Assembly (NCBI GenBank): GCA_003427395.1
Contig: BFEA01000551.1
Coordinates: forward strand, 734,144-778,227
Direction: 5' to 3'
DNA from: Chara braunii
Lineage: Eukaryota > Streptophyta > Charophyceae > Charales > Characeae
DNA length: 44,084 nucleotides
The notes beneath the pieces were generated by a model that saw only the letters and a list, made by a program, of their open reading frames with translations, was not told where the DNA came from and did not search any database. Positions 1 to 10,895 of the stretch are shown here, piece by piece. Positions within the stretch are counted from its first letter, which is position 1; each line of letters starts with the position of its first letter. Made by a program: the position numbers and the translations under genes.

Positions 1-44
<44 letters not shown>

Positions 45-1046
45 CGCTCCCGATGCGAGCAGTCCGTCGCCTCGCATCTACACAGAGTTGTCACCCCGCT
101 TGGTCCGAGCATGCAAGCTAGGTTCGCCCATGCGCCACAGTCCGTCGCGGCCCCACACGTCAACCCGCATACCCGACACCAGCTCGTCGGATCGCCCAAC
201 TCTCATACTCACTCACCTTCCAAACTTGCTCGTTAGCCGACCCTCAATGATTGCGCTAACCTTGAAATTCTTAGAGAGCAAACTAATCGCGCTTGCAAAA
301 TTTATAGCATGCATGCCCGCGGAAAAGGTACGGGATTAAGCCCAGATGGACAAGAAGAGAAGAGAGGAACTGCCGAGTACGTCTGAATGGCCAGGCCGTG
401 GCGTGGGGGTCGTAACCATACTCCATGCATCGATCTGGTCATGCAGGCATTCAGGCCAATTGGAATGGAGCATGCGAGGTGAGGAAGAAGGAGAAGGTGG
501 CCAAACACAAGGGAATCAAGAAAGAAGAAAGATACGGTTACAATCGCGCCCGCCAAAATAATAGTTACGCAGGATTAAGGGCGCGATCAGAACCCAGTTC
601 CCAGTGCAGCAAGATGCGCGCAGGGGCGGCGCAACAAAATTCAGAGTACCTAAATTCCTATCCTAAGTCCTAATTGCAAAGGGAAATTCCGAAAAAGCAG
701 AAAAGTAAAACAATTCCACGAACCCGCGGGGGCTCGACATCAGTTGAAAATTAAAAAACAATATTCTCGTGTGATGATCGCGCCAAAATTCCCCGTGCTG
801 ACAGCAGAACAAGAAATAAGCTAAGGCACAATTATTTTTTGCGCCCGTCATCCAACCGTCGGTACGTGATTTTCCCGACATCGATCCGACAACTTTCAAT
901 CGAAAACGAAAAGAAACGAGGGCATTCATGCAGTTAGCCCGCCCGACCCATCTTTCCACAGCCCACCCCTTCGACCCGTCGCATTCCCCTAAGTAGCTTC
1001 GCGCAGAAAGTCGCGCGATTACAGAAAATAGTTCGTCACATATATG
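1..1046 (-). repeat. 3' LTR-like direct repeat, truncated by the window start
   Basis: This matches 10822-11906 along its whole length, with small indels (for example about 9 extra bases in the other copy near 11700). It begins inside a (TC)n array and ends at 1046, where similarity stops abruptly. Read on the minus strand the repeat starts TGTGACGAAC, so it opens with the TG expected of an LTR. The element lies at higher coordinates on the minus strand, which makes this the 3' LTR. The bases just above 1046 do not form an obvious polypurine tract on the minus strand, which leaves some doubt about the exact boundary. Confidence 0.7.
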
Positions 1047-1299
1047 ACGCCCAGGGGGTTCCAAACTTGAGCAAGCTCCTGCTTGCTTTCTCATCAGGCG
1101 CCGATCGGTTATCCGATGATCAACGCGGAGCTGACACGTGCCACTTACCGTAGGATCAGAGTGTGGAAGTCATCCAATGGTGGCATGCGTGGGCTCAATC
1201 CAAAATACTGCCTGGAAAAGGCAATCTAATTACAGTCGGGGGAGGTGGTGGATGGGATTGGGGAAGAGGGGGCATGAAGCGATGAATTTCCCCATCACT

Positions 1300-3290
1300 G
1301 GAGGGGAGTGGGATGAAATGGAAGGAACGTTGGATGCGTAGAAAGCGAGGGTGTCGACGTTGATGGGGGAGAGAAGCGAGGTAGTCCGGGTAGAGGGTGC
1401 AAAGGGTGCGTCGGATGACGGTGCGGAAGTTGTCATACTCTGCGCATGCGGGATTGGGCCCGCGATGATGTAGTAAACCTCTATGTTATTATACTCCCGC
1501 CAATCCACGCTGAGGAGAAGGACGTGGAAGGGGAAGAAAGTGACGAGTGAGCGGGTAGCGGCATGCAGGAAGATAGTGACCACAAGACGGGTGACGTAGC
1601 GATGATAGAAGAGGGAGAGGGGAAAGGAATGCCATGTATCGAGGAGCGGGGGCCGACTTACGAGCTGCTGAACAGTGAGGAAGTCACGGGGACGGTGGGA
1701 TAATGACCGAGGACGAAGCTTGTGCGCCCGCATCTCGAGGTAAGCGAAGGGCTGCGGGTTAAACTGGGGAGGATTGGGAGGGCGATCGACTTCTTCAGTG
1801 GCGCCAGCTTCTTGATCCCTCTGCGGTGGTGTCATTTTGTTCGTCTTCCTCCCGCCGCGGCTCTGGATTGCGCGCCGGATCATCCTGGAGCAATTGCGGT
1901 GGTGGCCCTCCTGACTCTTCAATCGGCCGCTTCCCTTCTGCTGCTGCCCATACCCTCTGTGCCACGACCTCCCTTTCTCTCCTGCTTAGTTCATCGGGGC
2001 CGCTTGATCCACCCGATCCTGCTTCCTCCTCTCCTGATTCTACCCGATCCGAACTGGCTTCTTCCGACTCGGCGTCTTCCGATTCCCAATAGTCGGGATC
2101 ATCCGACTCAGCTCCCGATCCGTCCTCCTCTGGCGTCGTCTCGCCTTCCGTGTACTGGAGGTGACCGCCCTCCTCACTTTCTTCTTCTTCCTCCTCGGCC
2201 TCCTCACTAGTCTCTCCTATGGGGATGCACCGGATGAGTGGGTCCCACGTGGAGAGGTCAGTAACGTCGACGACCACTGGCAGGTACGCACCCCTCGAGG
2301 GTAGGTAGTAGCCGTTCCCCTCCAATTCCGTACACGTGGACCAAAGAGGGTGTGGCTCGAGGGTACGGGTGAGTGCGGCTGTCCCAAGTATCTCGTCACA
2401 ATGAGAGAGGATCTCCAACGGCAGATGGTCGAGTACTTGGGTCAGGAACACCAACATTTCGTCCGTGATGGAGCTCGGATGGTCGTCGCACACTTCTTTA
2501 AATAGGATCCCCAAGAAGTCTCCCTCCGCGTCCGTCCTCCACCCCTGGACAAGCAATAGCTCCACCTCGTCGTCCGAGATCTCGTCTTCCGCACTTCTAT
2601 CGGCAGGCTCCGCCCAATGGAAGGCAATCTCGAGGAGGCAGAAACTGAGCGCCACGTAAGCTTGCCGCCACTGCGTCCACTTAGGCGCGTCGAGAATCGG
2701 CACGTCTAAGGGCTTGATTGTGAAGGACAGGGAGGCTTCCTCGACCGATTGTCAAAACATGCGGATGTCGGAGGGGAGGTTGAAGGTAGAGAGACGAGGG
2801 CGGTTCATTGAGGCCGAAAGAAGGGACGAAGCACCGGGAGAGGGACTTCAGGTTCGGTGGAGGAGAGGCGGAGCTGGAGATCGATGTCATTTGTCACCAC
2901 AACGCGATCACGAGGCTACGCCAATAGCTGAACCCACTCGGCCGTAAGGCTCGCTGCCCAGTTTCGCAGCTGTCGGAGCACGACAGTCTGCCGGGTTGGG
3001 TGCAGCGTCGTGAGGTAGCCTGAGAAGACGATGGCGACCAACACGTGGCTCTCTCCTGGGGGAGAAAGGCACAAGAAGGCTGACGCCTCGACCAACACTC
3101 GCGCTACTCCGGATTGCCCAAACTGGAACTCTGCCACCGCATGGATGGCCGCCGTACTGAAGAAGGCCATGAATCGGAGAAGATCCGGACTCAACCGAGA
3201 ATGCCGCACTTGCCGGATTGCTGAGAAGGCTTCCCCAGGTACCATGAGTCGCTCACTGATCACCTGCTCCGTCAAAAAGCTCATGGCGAT
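1300..3290 (-). pseudogene. Additional ORF after integrase in the gypsy element (function unknown)
   Basis: Three frames follow integrase on the same strand: 3284-2916 (122 codons, closed by TAG), 2703-1795 (302 codons) and 1922-1230 (230 codons). They look like one protein broken by frame changes. The 302-codon part has a folded-looking N-terminal half (ALSFCLLEIAFHWAEPAD, a DEISDDEVELLLVQGW block) and then a long Glu/Asp/Ser-rich region around residues 165-250. The 1922-1230 frame has a hydrophobic stretch around YVTRLVVTIFLH. Position is like that of env or the extra ORFs of plant gypsy lineages. I see no convincing signal peptide or fusion protein features, so I leave the function open. 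Confidence 0.5.
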
Positions 3291-3868
3291 GGAGGCGGGG
3301 TCAAAGACGATGGTTGAGAGAGAAAGGAGGATTCTAGAGAGTCGTCATCCTCGTCTTGGTCGAGGGACGATGTAGACGAAGGAGGAGGAGGGGAAGAGGG
3401 GAGAGGAGGAAGGTAGGATACGTGTCGAATGATCGGTCGAGCCGATTGACTTCCCGCAAGCCGCACCGTGTTTACTCCACAGGGACCGAGCTCAACTACG
3501 CGAAATCGCCTGAAGAATCGTGGCTCTAACTTGCCTTGGCGAGCACATTTTCTCACCTGCACGATGTCCCCTAATTTATATTGGGGCCGAGGCCCAGTGT
3601 TCCCATTCCGGGCCTCGTAGCGTCGGACCTGTCTTTCGTGGGCCATTGCCGTCATACACTGTCTTTTTCGGGTCAGTCGGGGGAGGGCTTTTTCCATCAG
3701 TTCCAGGTGGTGCTGGGCCTTATCCTTAACCGTCGTTCTAGTGGTCCATCTGGGAAAGGCCATCTCATCATTTAGGCCCGGTAGGGATAAACAGGGCAGG
3801 TTGTTGGTCCGTAGTTGAAAGGGGGTCAAACCCGTGGACTCGTGGGGTGTCCCCCTGTGGATAGCCAA
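3281..3868 (-). pseudogene. Integrase C-terminal part and proline/acid-rich tail
   Basis: This continues the integrase frame after the TAG at 3890: HRGTPHESTGLTPFQL is typical of gypsy integrases just after the core. A basic stretch follows, then KLEPRFFRRFRVVELGPCG, which corresponds to the GPY/F domain. The last 45 residues are rich in Pro, Ser, Asp and Glu. No chromodomain is visible. Confidence 0.8.
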
Positions 3869-3889
3869 AATATGGTCTACGATATCGGG

Positions 3890-4639
3890 CTAGGGCCTCG
3901 TGTCATTCGCCGCGATATTGCGTCGCAGGGCGGTCTTAATCACCCGATTGGCGTTCTCTACCAGTCCGTTGGATTGTGACATGTGGGGAGCGGTGTGGCG
4001 AATGGAGACACCGTGTAGGACCAAATTCCTGAAGACTTCCCCTCTAAATTCTGCCCCATTATCCGTTAGGATCTCCTCAGTATCCTGGTGCATCCCGAGA
4101 AAACGGTTGACGTACCGCACTATTTCGGCCGCCTGTCGCGTCTTGCAAGGATAGGCCTCAATCCATTTCAAGAAATGGTCTACAAAAACCAAAAGGATTG
4201 AATACTCACAGCTATTCGGTCTGGGGGGCACGACAATATCGGTGGTATCCATGGTGACTCTTTGAAACGGTCGTTCAACCATGGTAGGGGCTATCGATCT
4301 AGGAGGCTGAATCGGTGCCTTGTCGACGGCGCAGACGGAGCAGTTCCGGACGATGAATTTAACATCGTCGCGGATATTGGACTAATACCATTCATTTTTA
4401 TCGATTCCTGCCTCCATGATTCTGATAGCAAAATGGGCCGAAGTCTCCTCGTGAGCCGACTTAACCCAGTCATACCTTGCGAACGGATGTGGGACAGACA
4501 TCCAAATCTCGCTTCCGTCCGTTTTCCGTTTTTCTAACCGTCCCTCATTCCATCGGTAGTCCCAAGCTCTCTCATTGGCCCGTCTCCGATCTTCCTTTGT
4601 GAAGTCTCGGAGAGGATTCCCAACTACCGTGGCTATCAA
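3890..4639 (-). pseudogene. Integrase: zinc-binding N terminus and DDE catalytic core
   Basis: The region reads AHEETSAHFAI (two His) then NCSVCAV (two Cys), an HHCC zinc-binding domain. An in-frame TAG near 4383 separates the His and Cys pairs. The catalytic core follows at 4282-3890: first acidic residue in TMDTTDIV, second in LTDNGAEF, and the glutamate in SQSNGLVENANR, which makes a complete D,D,E set. Another in-frame TAG at 3890 separates it from the C-terminal part. An intact enzyme would insert the cDNA into the host chromosome. Confidence 0.85.
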
Positions 4640-4998
4640 AACGACCTTTGTCTAGACCTCAACCCTTCTAAACCGTCGGGTTTTATCTAGCCCTTCCAAC
4701 TTGGCTTCGAGAAATCGAGCCTCTGTCGGGATCTTATCGGTACGATACAAAGGACACAACCAGGTTTTGTCTGCATTTCGGTACTGAATACAGGAGCCAT
4801 GGGCTCAAGAGACACAGCATTGACAATCTACCGATCCGACATATCCTTCCCCACTAGGACGCATAGGGACCGAATAGACTCTCGAAATTGCCTCGCAAAA
4901 ATAGCAAAATTTATCAGGTAAGGAGGGAAAGGACGAGGACGAGAGAGGAGAAAGAGGAGCTTCGCGATTACCTCCGCGCCCCATCGCCATCGTGTCGA

Positions 4999-5720
4999 TC
5001 ACCCATTAGGAGCTCGAGGAAGGATGGCCACTTGTCCGTATCGTGGCCCGCTGACGGGTTCCGGTTTTCTCCACGGAGTGATCTCCTCGCCCTTAGCCAC
5101 CTTTGTCGGACGGTGCAGTCGTGTCAATTCGTCCGCGTTCCCGTGCCTCTCTGTCTTCCGGTGGATGATATCAAAATCGTATTCTTGCAGCCATACTGCC
5201 CAACGTCCAATCATGCCCGTGTAATTAGTGAGCTTCTTGAGAGCCAGCAGGGGCTCGTGATCCATGACGAGGAGAAACTTTTGTCCGTACAAATACGGAT
5301 GGAGGTGCTGAATTCCCCAAACCACCGCGTAGCATTCCCCCTGCGGAGCCGAATCGTTCCTCCTCTCATCCGATTTGGTACGGGATGCGTACTCAATGAC
5401 GTGTTCGCGACCGTCGTTCCCCTTTTGCACCAGGATAACGGAGATTGCCTCAGGCTGCCAATCTGTGATGAGTATGAATTGCTTGGCCGGGTCTGGTCGA
5501 ATCAAAATAGGCGTTGTAGCTAGTGCTTCCTTCAAAGTATTGAAGGCGTGTTCACACTCCGCGTCCCAGCTGAGGGGATGGTCCTTCCACAACAGGTTAG
5601 CAATAGTGGCAAAGCCCTTGATAAATCGACGATAGTACGAAGTTAGCCCTATAAATGCTCGAACTTGCGTCAGCGACGTGGGAGTTGGGGCGTCCCGTAC
5701 GCCCGCGACTTTCTCGAATC
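4999..5720 (-). pseudogene. RNase H domain of pol
   Basis: The frame begins with the connection block (LTSYYRRFIKGFA, about 5680-5610), then the Ty3/gypsy-type RNase H: FNTLKEALATTPIL, a DWQPEAISVILVQ block, GECYAVVWGIQHLHPYLYG and VMDHEPLLALKKL. It ends with a DIIHRKTERHGNADELTRL tether block. In an active element this domain would remove the RNA strand during reverse transcription. The usual D-A-S motif reads D-W-Q-P-E-A here. Confidence 0.8.
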
Positions 5721-6077
5721 AGGCCTCAAGCCTCCTCGAGTTACCACATAGCCCAGGAACGAGATCTCAAAAAAGAAAAACTCGCTCTTTTCCAGCGCAA
5801 TCTTGAATCCAGCGTCCCGTAGGGCTCCCAATGTCCATTCGATATGTTGTGCGTGCCCGTGGAACGATTCTGAATAGACCAGGATATCGTCCATATACAG
5901 AATGACGCAGAAATTGATCATCCCCTGAGTCAGTCGAGTCTTGTTGATGAAGTTTTGAAATGTTACATTCATCGCTCTCTGAAACGTAGCCGGCGCATTG
6001 CAGATCCCCATTGGGCATCGGACCCACTGCCAGGTGCCTTCAAACAGGACAAAAGCCATGTTGGGCCGGTCCTCCTC
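5670..6077 (-). pseudogene. Reverse transcriptase palm with intact YMDD
   Basis: This continues the RT after the TAA at 6078. It contains CPMGICNAPATFQRAMN (motif B) and the catalytic box LYMDDILVYSE, with YMDD at 5897-5886. A block reading FLGYVVTRGGLRPD, typical of the gypsy RT connection, follows. Near 5720 the frame shifts, and the continuation (VRAFIGLTSYYRRFIKGFA) is found in the RNase H frame. Confidence 0.85.
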
Positions 6078-7511
6078 TTAAACCAGGATGTGATGGAACC
6101 CATGACGAATATCAAACTTACTAAAATAACTAGCATACTCAATCGCGTCAAGCAAATCGTCAATGCAGGGAAGAAGATACACATCCTTGATCGTGATATC
6201 ATTCAGTTTGCGATAATCAATACAAATGTGAATCGACCCGTTTTTCTTCGGTAGTAGGCCTACGGGAAATGACCACGGTCCCATGGCTGGTTCAATCCAT
6301 CCGTTAGTTTCAAATTCCCTAATCCTTTGTAAGGCTGTCTTTCGTTCCGCGAGGGAATATCGGTACGGTTTACAGTGGATCGAAGGATGATTTCCGGTCT
6401 GAATCTCATGTTGAATGACCAACGATAGTCCGATATCCATGTCCGTCACACTGATCGCTCCCTGATATTCCTTCAAGATTTCGGCGATTAGATGGTGAAT
6501 CTCGTTGGGCACGTAATGTGGCACGTGCAACTCGTAGGGTTGGCCTAGTATTTGGATGGTAATTTGCTTTGTGTCAATTTCGCCGATGTTCCCGGGCGGG
6601 GGCACAAAAATGAATGAATTGTCCGATCGCGAGGAGAACACCGTGACCATCATCTGGGGATTTTCTTCCCGGATCGCCACGTGTTCCTCCGGGGTTATCC
6701 CGTCGCAGACATCCTGCCATCGTACGGGTTTTTTCGCGATCTTGATCCCGAGATTGTGAGGCCCCGTGTCACATCGCGCAGGGGGTTCCAAAGCTTCGTC
6801 TTCAACCCCTAATCTTAGCAATCTTATCTCTTTTCCCAAAGTCAACAAGGAACGGGGTAGCTCCGTAATATCACAAAAGGCTCTCTTATCCCTGTATCTC
6901 GCAAGCAGTGGAGTGGTGCCCTCGTATAAGGTCCAAAGGGGTTCCAAAGAATCGATCATCCGGGAAATTTGCACAAGCGGTTCGCCTAAAATTAATGCGC
7001 GTGTTCTCTGAATGTTTCCTTCCATGAGTTTGAACGTTTTCGTGGTTGCTTGTCGAATCAGATAGCGGACGTGTTGCTGCACTAACTCCCGAATTACTAA
7101 CTCATTTTCGTCGCTATTATCGGTGTCACTCGAGAGGTTTGGCTCCTCTGTCCGGTGATTACTTCGTTCCGCAAGTTTCTTCCAAGCGATCATTCGGAGA
7201 GTTCCTCCGGGCATTGGAGGAGTTTTCTGGGTTACCTCTGCCACCGTTCTGAGAGTCAATCTCATAGGGATGGCGAATGGTTTCCCTCCCGTATTCTGAA
7301 GGACAATCGATCGTCTTTCAAAGTCTAGATTGGCCCGCAGCGCCGTGAGAACGGGTAGTCCCAAAAGAGTGTCATACGTGCTTACATCTAATACCACGAC
7401 ATCTCCCAGGGCATGTACCTTTCCCAATCGAAACGCCATGTTGGTCATTCGTCCCACTGTCTTGATTTTTTCTTCATCCGCAGTGACGAGGTGATCCTTC
7501 TCTGTCAGCAT
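6078..7511 (-). pseudogene. pol: protease end plus N-terminal half of reverse transcriptase
   Basis: This 477-codon frame begins in the protease tail, passes through a poorly conserved linker, and enters the RT fingers and palm: the block PVGLLPKKNGSIHICIDYRK, then KFDIRHGFHHI, which corresponds to RT motif A. It ends at an in-frame TAA (6078-6080) inside the RT domain. The reading frame simply continues beyond it, so the stop is a point lesion. This RT would copy element RNA into cDNA. Confidence 0.85.
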
Positions 7512-7513
7512 TA

Positions 7514-8128
7514 TCAGATTTTTCTTCTTCCTGCTCTTTCTACTACCCTTAGCGAGATAGCCAAGACGGCGGCTCCCGAGTCGATGATGGCATTGTACGG
7601 GATTCCCCAGACCTCGATGTCACATTCGGCGGATTTCCATGGGATTGCTTTGATCCGCAGGAAGTGATCGTCTTTCTGTATTAGTCTCAATCGTATAGGT
7701 TCCGACATACTGGCAAGGTTCGGGTTGTCCTCTTGGGCATGAGCTTTTCCTTTCGTGTTCGTCGTTCTCGCAAGAGCGAATCGTTTTCTGTTTGCCTTGC
7801 AGTGTTGCAACATGCGCTCGTTAGCCTGTTCCGAAATGGATAACAGATGTCCGATCGGGAGGGGGATGCGGTGATCCAGAGCGCGAACGACGTTTAAAAC
7901 ATCTATTTCCCCCCTGATGAAGGTGGGTCCTCCAAATTTCATTTCCCCTGGAGAGGGTCTCCATTCCGCCACCTCTCGCCGTTCATGGGCGGGTCTAATA
8001 GTCCCGATCATTCCCAACCCCGGATATCCTAATGTCCCGTACTGGTCTAAAGGAATAAGCTCTGCAACTTCTTCTGTAGTGGCTAATGTACTCCGTCCTC
8101 CTTCCATTTCTTCCATCATCGCTCCCAC
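7514..8128 (-). pseudogene. Aspartic protease region of pol
   Basis: The C-terminal part of this 204-codon frame reads IPYNAIIDSGAAVLAIS. I-D-S-G-A is the aspartic protease active site of LTR retroelements. The frame closes at 7514, and the rest of the protease (a VLDVSTYDTLLGLPVL block, the counterpart of the second ILG motif) continues in another frame from 7511. The shift falls in an A-rich run (AGAAGAAAAAT on the minus strand) and is probably a mutation. The protease would cleave the gag-pol polyprotein. Confidence 0.75.
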
Positions 8129-9170
8129 TCTTCCTGGCCCATTAGCGATGGGGGCCGCGGCCCTAGTGTACCTCCGACTCGAGCTTGCACAGGTCGATGG
8201 GGGCAGTCTCGAGGTATGTGTCTAGGCTGGTGACACGTGTAGCAAATACTCGGGTTGCCTGCTGCTCCGTCTATTGCCGGAGCCAGGGCCAATCCAGGCT
8301 GTAACGGTGCGACTCTTACGGCAATGGGACGCATCGATCTCATCAACGACTCTATCCTAGCGTTATGCTCACGCTGCTCCTTTTTGCTTTCTTGTATCAA
8401 GGTAACCAACGTTTTGGTCAGCTCTAGTATCGCAGTCGATTCGCTTAATCGTGTAGGATTTTCAAGCGGGGGTGGGTGAGCAGTCATCACAGGAACAGGT
8501 ACCCCTGTGATTGGACAGGGAGTCAACCGTTTAGGTACAATTTGCTCCAAATATGTGACAGGACCCGACACGAATCCCATGTTTTCAAAATTATTTTGTA
8601 CTGCGGCGAGTTCTGCTTTGGCTCTGGCCAATTTAGACGAATCTCCTTCCCTAGGATAGTCTTCTCCTTCCAAGAAGCTCGCGGAGAACTTCCATTCCAT
8701 CTCTTCAGCTGATGCCATGATCTGTTGCAACGTGTGGTTAATGGGGGAAAACTATTTTCGCAGTTTTGCCCTCATTGTTCCACCGCGAAGCCCGTCGATA
8801 AACAAGTCTCTTTCTACCTGCTCCCCTCGCTCAGTTTTAACAAACATTCGGTAAAACCGATTGCGGTATTCAGTGACGGATTCGAGTGGTTTTTGGACTC
8901 GATCCTTGATCATGAAAATGGCTTGTTCTTGATGAATGTAATCAAAACGATTCAAAAAGTCTTGTTCGAATGTCGGAAGATCAATCCAAACTTATGTGCT
9001 GAACCAATGGTGTGCGTCCCCTCCCAATCTGGCCGGGATATTGATTCGCGCTTCATCATTGTCGTACTGCTACGCGTGGAGCGTGGCTAGCCACGCTCAA
9101 GCGAGATGATGCGCAGGATCGAAAAGGTAGAGATCGGGTGGGGCCACAGGTGCCTTAGCCCGTGGTGATG
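8116..9170 (-). pseudogene. gag: gag (capsid-nucleocapsid) of the gypsy element, interrupted
   Basis: The minus strand from about 9090 reads as a retrotransposon gag capsid domain: a block containing ARINIPARLGGDAHHWF, followed by an LPTFEQDF-like block (8955-8752) ending in an in-frame TAG at 8752-8754. The same frame then continues as the 8730-8116 ORF. Near its C terminus that ORF has a CX2CX4HX4C zinc knuckle (C-Y-T-C, then H, then C), the nucleic-acid-binding motif of nucleocapsid. The protein would package element RNA in virus-like particles. At least one further stop lies upstream of 8955. The ORF overlaps the protease frame by 13 bases, with protease in the -1 frame. Confidence 0.8.
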
Positions 9171-9824
9171 GTACCTGATTGGGTTGGATTTTGCTGGTTG
9201 GCATTCAGATTGATCGCCTGCCGAACAGCCCACCTGGTCCGGGTTACTATAGGGTCGCGTCGTGGCTCGTTCCGCCGCCTGGGTCGTCCTATGTTGGCCA
9301 GATCGTTCTATGCTACCTACCCTCTGGCCAATCCCGGGGGCTTGCCACGTATCGCTCCGATACCAACCTCATGCCCAGCGCGACTTCCTAATCGGAGTGG
9401 GATGGGGGCCCGGAAGTGCGCAAAAGAGGGTGTGCCAAGGATTTTAGGAAAGTGGGGGTGGAGTCCCAGGTCGGAACTGAGATCTCCTGTGGCAAGTTTC
9501 AGGGGTATAGGCGAAAAAGAGGGTGTACTCAGAAGGGAGGTTGCTAATGTCATGCAGCACAAGGCAGATGACATGCGCAGTGCATCTCAGGCTAAAGATT
9601 GGGGGCACCTTCTCGCTATCGTCGTACCGATAGATCTAAACACTCTTGCATTCTCGAACAAAATCCCAACAACATCGCCCCTGCCAACGGGTTCAACTTT
9701 CAAGGCCGAAAAGAAATGGAAAACACCATCTCCTCTGATTTCGTGTTCGTGGCCGGTTGTGTGGCTCGATCAGTCGTCGGCGCCCCTCGGCTTCAGTTCG
9801 GGCTTGTCAAGCGAACTCCGCGGC

Positions 9825-10205
9825 TCAATAGGCCTGGTGCCGCATGCACTTCTCGCACGGTCGGCGAGGCCAATAGCGGGCTATGGAATTCCACGGTACC
9901 ACTGTGAGTTGGTGATACGGAAGGAGGAGGTGGAAGGGAGGGAAACTGGTAGTAATAATGACGAAGTTGGGGGATATGAAATATTGCGTGTTATAAGTTT
10001 CCGGGTAATCGGGGCCCCTGGGGTCGTTAGTTATGGCACAATGAAAATCCCTCGCACATAATCGGTCGTTTTCTGTTAGGCAGGGGAATTCCGGATTTCT
10101 TAAATTTCCCTGTCGTCTTAGTTGTTCATTTTTCCAGTATTCGCGGTATTCCAAGTCCCTCAGGCTCTCACGATTGGACATCCAAGAGGAAAATTCTGCA
10201 GCCAT
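9825..10205 (-). CDS. Leader ORF of the gypsy element, 126 aa, with a conserved FPP/LLLP/PW module
   Basis: This small ORF lies between the 5' LTR and gag. The N-terminal half is charged. The C-terminal half (about residues 78-122) reads FVII.T.FPP..LLLP, then L.V.PW..IA..WP, and ends with C..C. The same pattern, with roughly half the residues identical, occurs in the plus-strand locus at 24066-24524, while the nucleotide sequences are strongly diverged. I do not recognise the family. It could be the N-terminal part of the gag polyprotein or an accessory protein of this lineage. The stretch between it and gag (9820-9170) has stops in all minus frames. Confidence 0.6.
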   Translation of the reverse strand: MAAEFSSWMSNRESLRDLEYREYWKNEQLRRQGNLRNPEFPCLTENDRLCARDFHCAITNDPRGPDYPETYNTQYFISPNFVIITTSFPPFHLLLPYHQLTVVPWNSIARYWPRRPCEKCMRHQAY

Positions 10206-10819
10206 ATTTGTTTAGAAAGCTCGGTCTCCTGCATTCTGGTGCGAAGTTTAAGGCTGACTCACTCAGGCGAGTGCGTATGTAGCGACTCAGTTTCCTCGAG
10301 ATCGCGGTCGTACGCACGCGTGTATGTGAGAAACAACGGATTGGTTCTAGGGGTTGATTGCGTTCAACATGCATGCAGATATCCTACCCATGCTATGTTG
10401 GGTGTGATCCGATCATTACATGCCGTACATGTGACGGGAAGGAGGCAAGAGGGGGCAAAACAATCAACTCCTCGCAATGCTTTGGGTGATCGAAGGTTAA
10501 CGGTTTAAGTCCATACGTCCATAACGAGCATTTTCAATCAGATCTGAGCGTATAGCTCACGCAAGCGGATCGCAAAACCGATTGGAAATCCGAAAATATC
10601 GCTAACAAAAAATGACTTCACATTCATTCCATGCATGCATACGAAGTAAATGACAAGGAAAACCCGAGACGGTTTACATGAGAAGTCAAAAAGAAGGTCG
10701 CGATAAAATCGACCATATCCGGATCCAAAATTATACAGAGGAACAAAGAAAAAGAAAGGAACAACAAAAAGGAAAAGAAAGGAACAAAAAAAAGAACCTT
10801 ATCCCACACCCACACAACT

Positions 10820-10821
<2 letters not shown>

Positions 10822-10895
<74 letters not shown>

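Noticed and set aside
1075-1100. CTGATGA on the minus strand near 1092
   Set aside because: Stem II can form (GCAAGC/GCTTGC) but no GAAA follows, so it is not a hammerhead.
9162-10061. 299-codon plus-strand open frame
   Set aside because: It lies opposite the gypsy leader/gag region, has no recognisable domain and is explained by antisense composition; the minus strand carries the retroelement reading.
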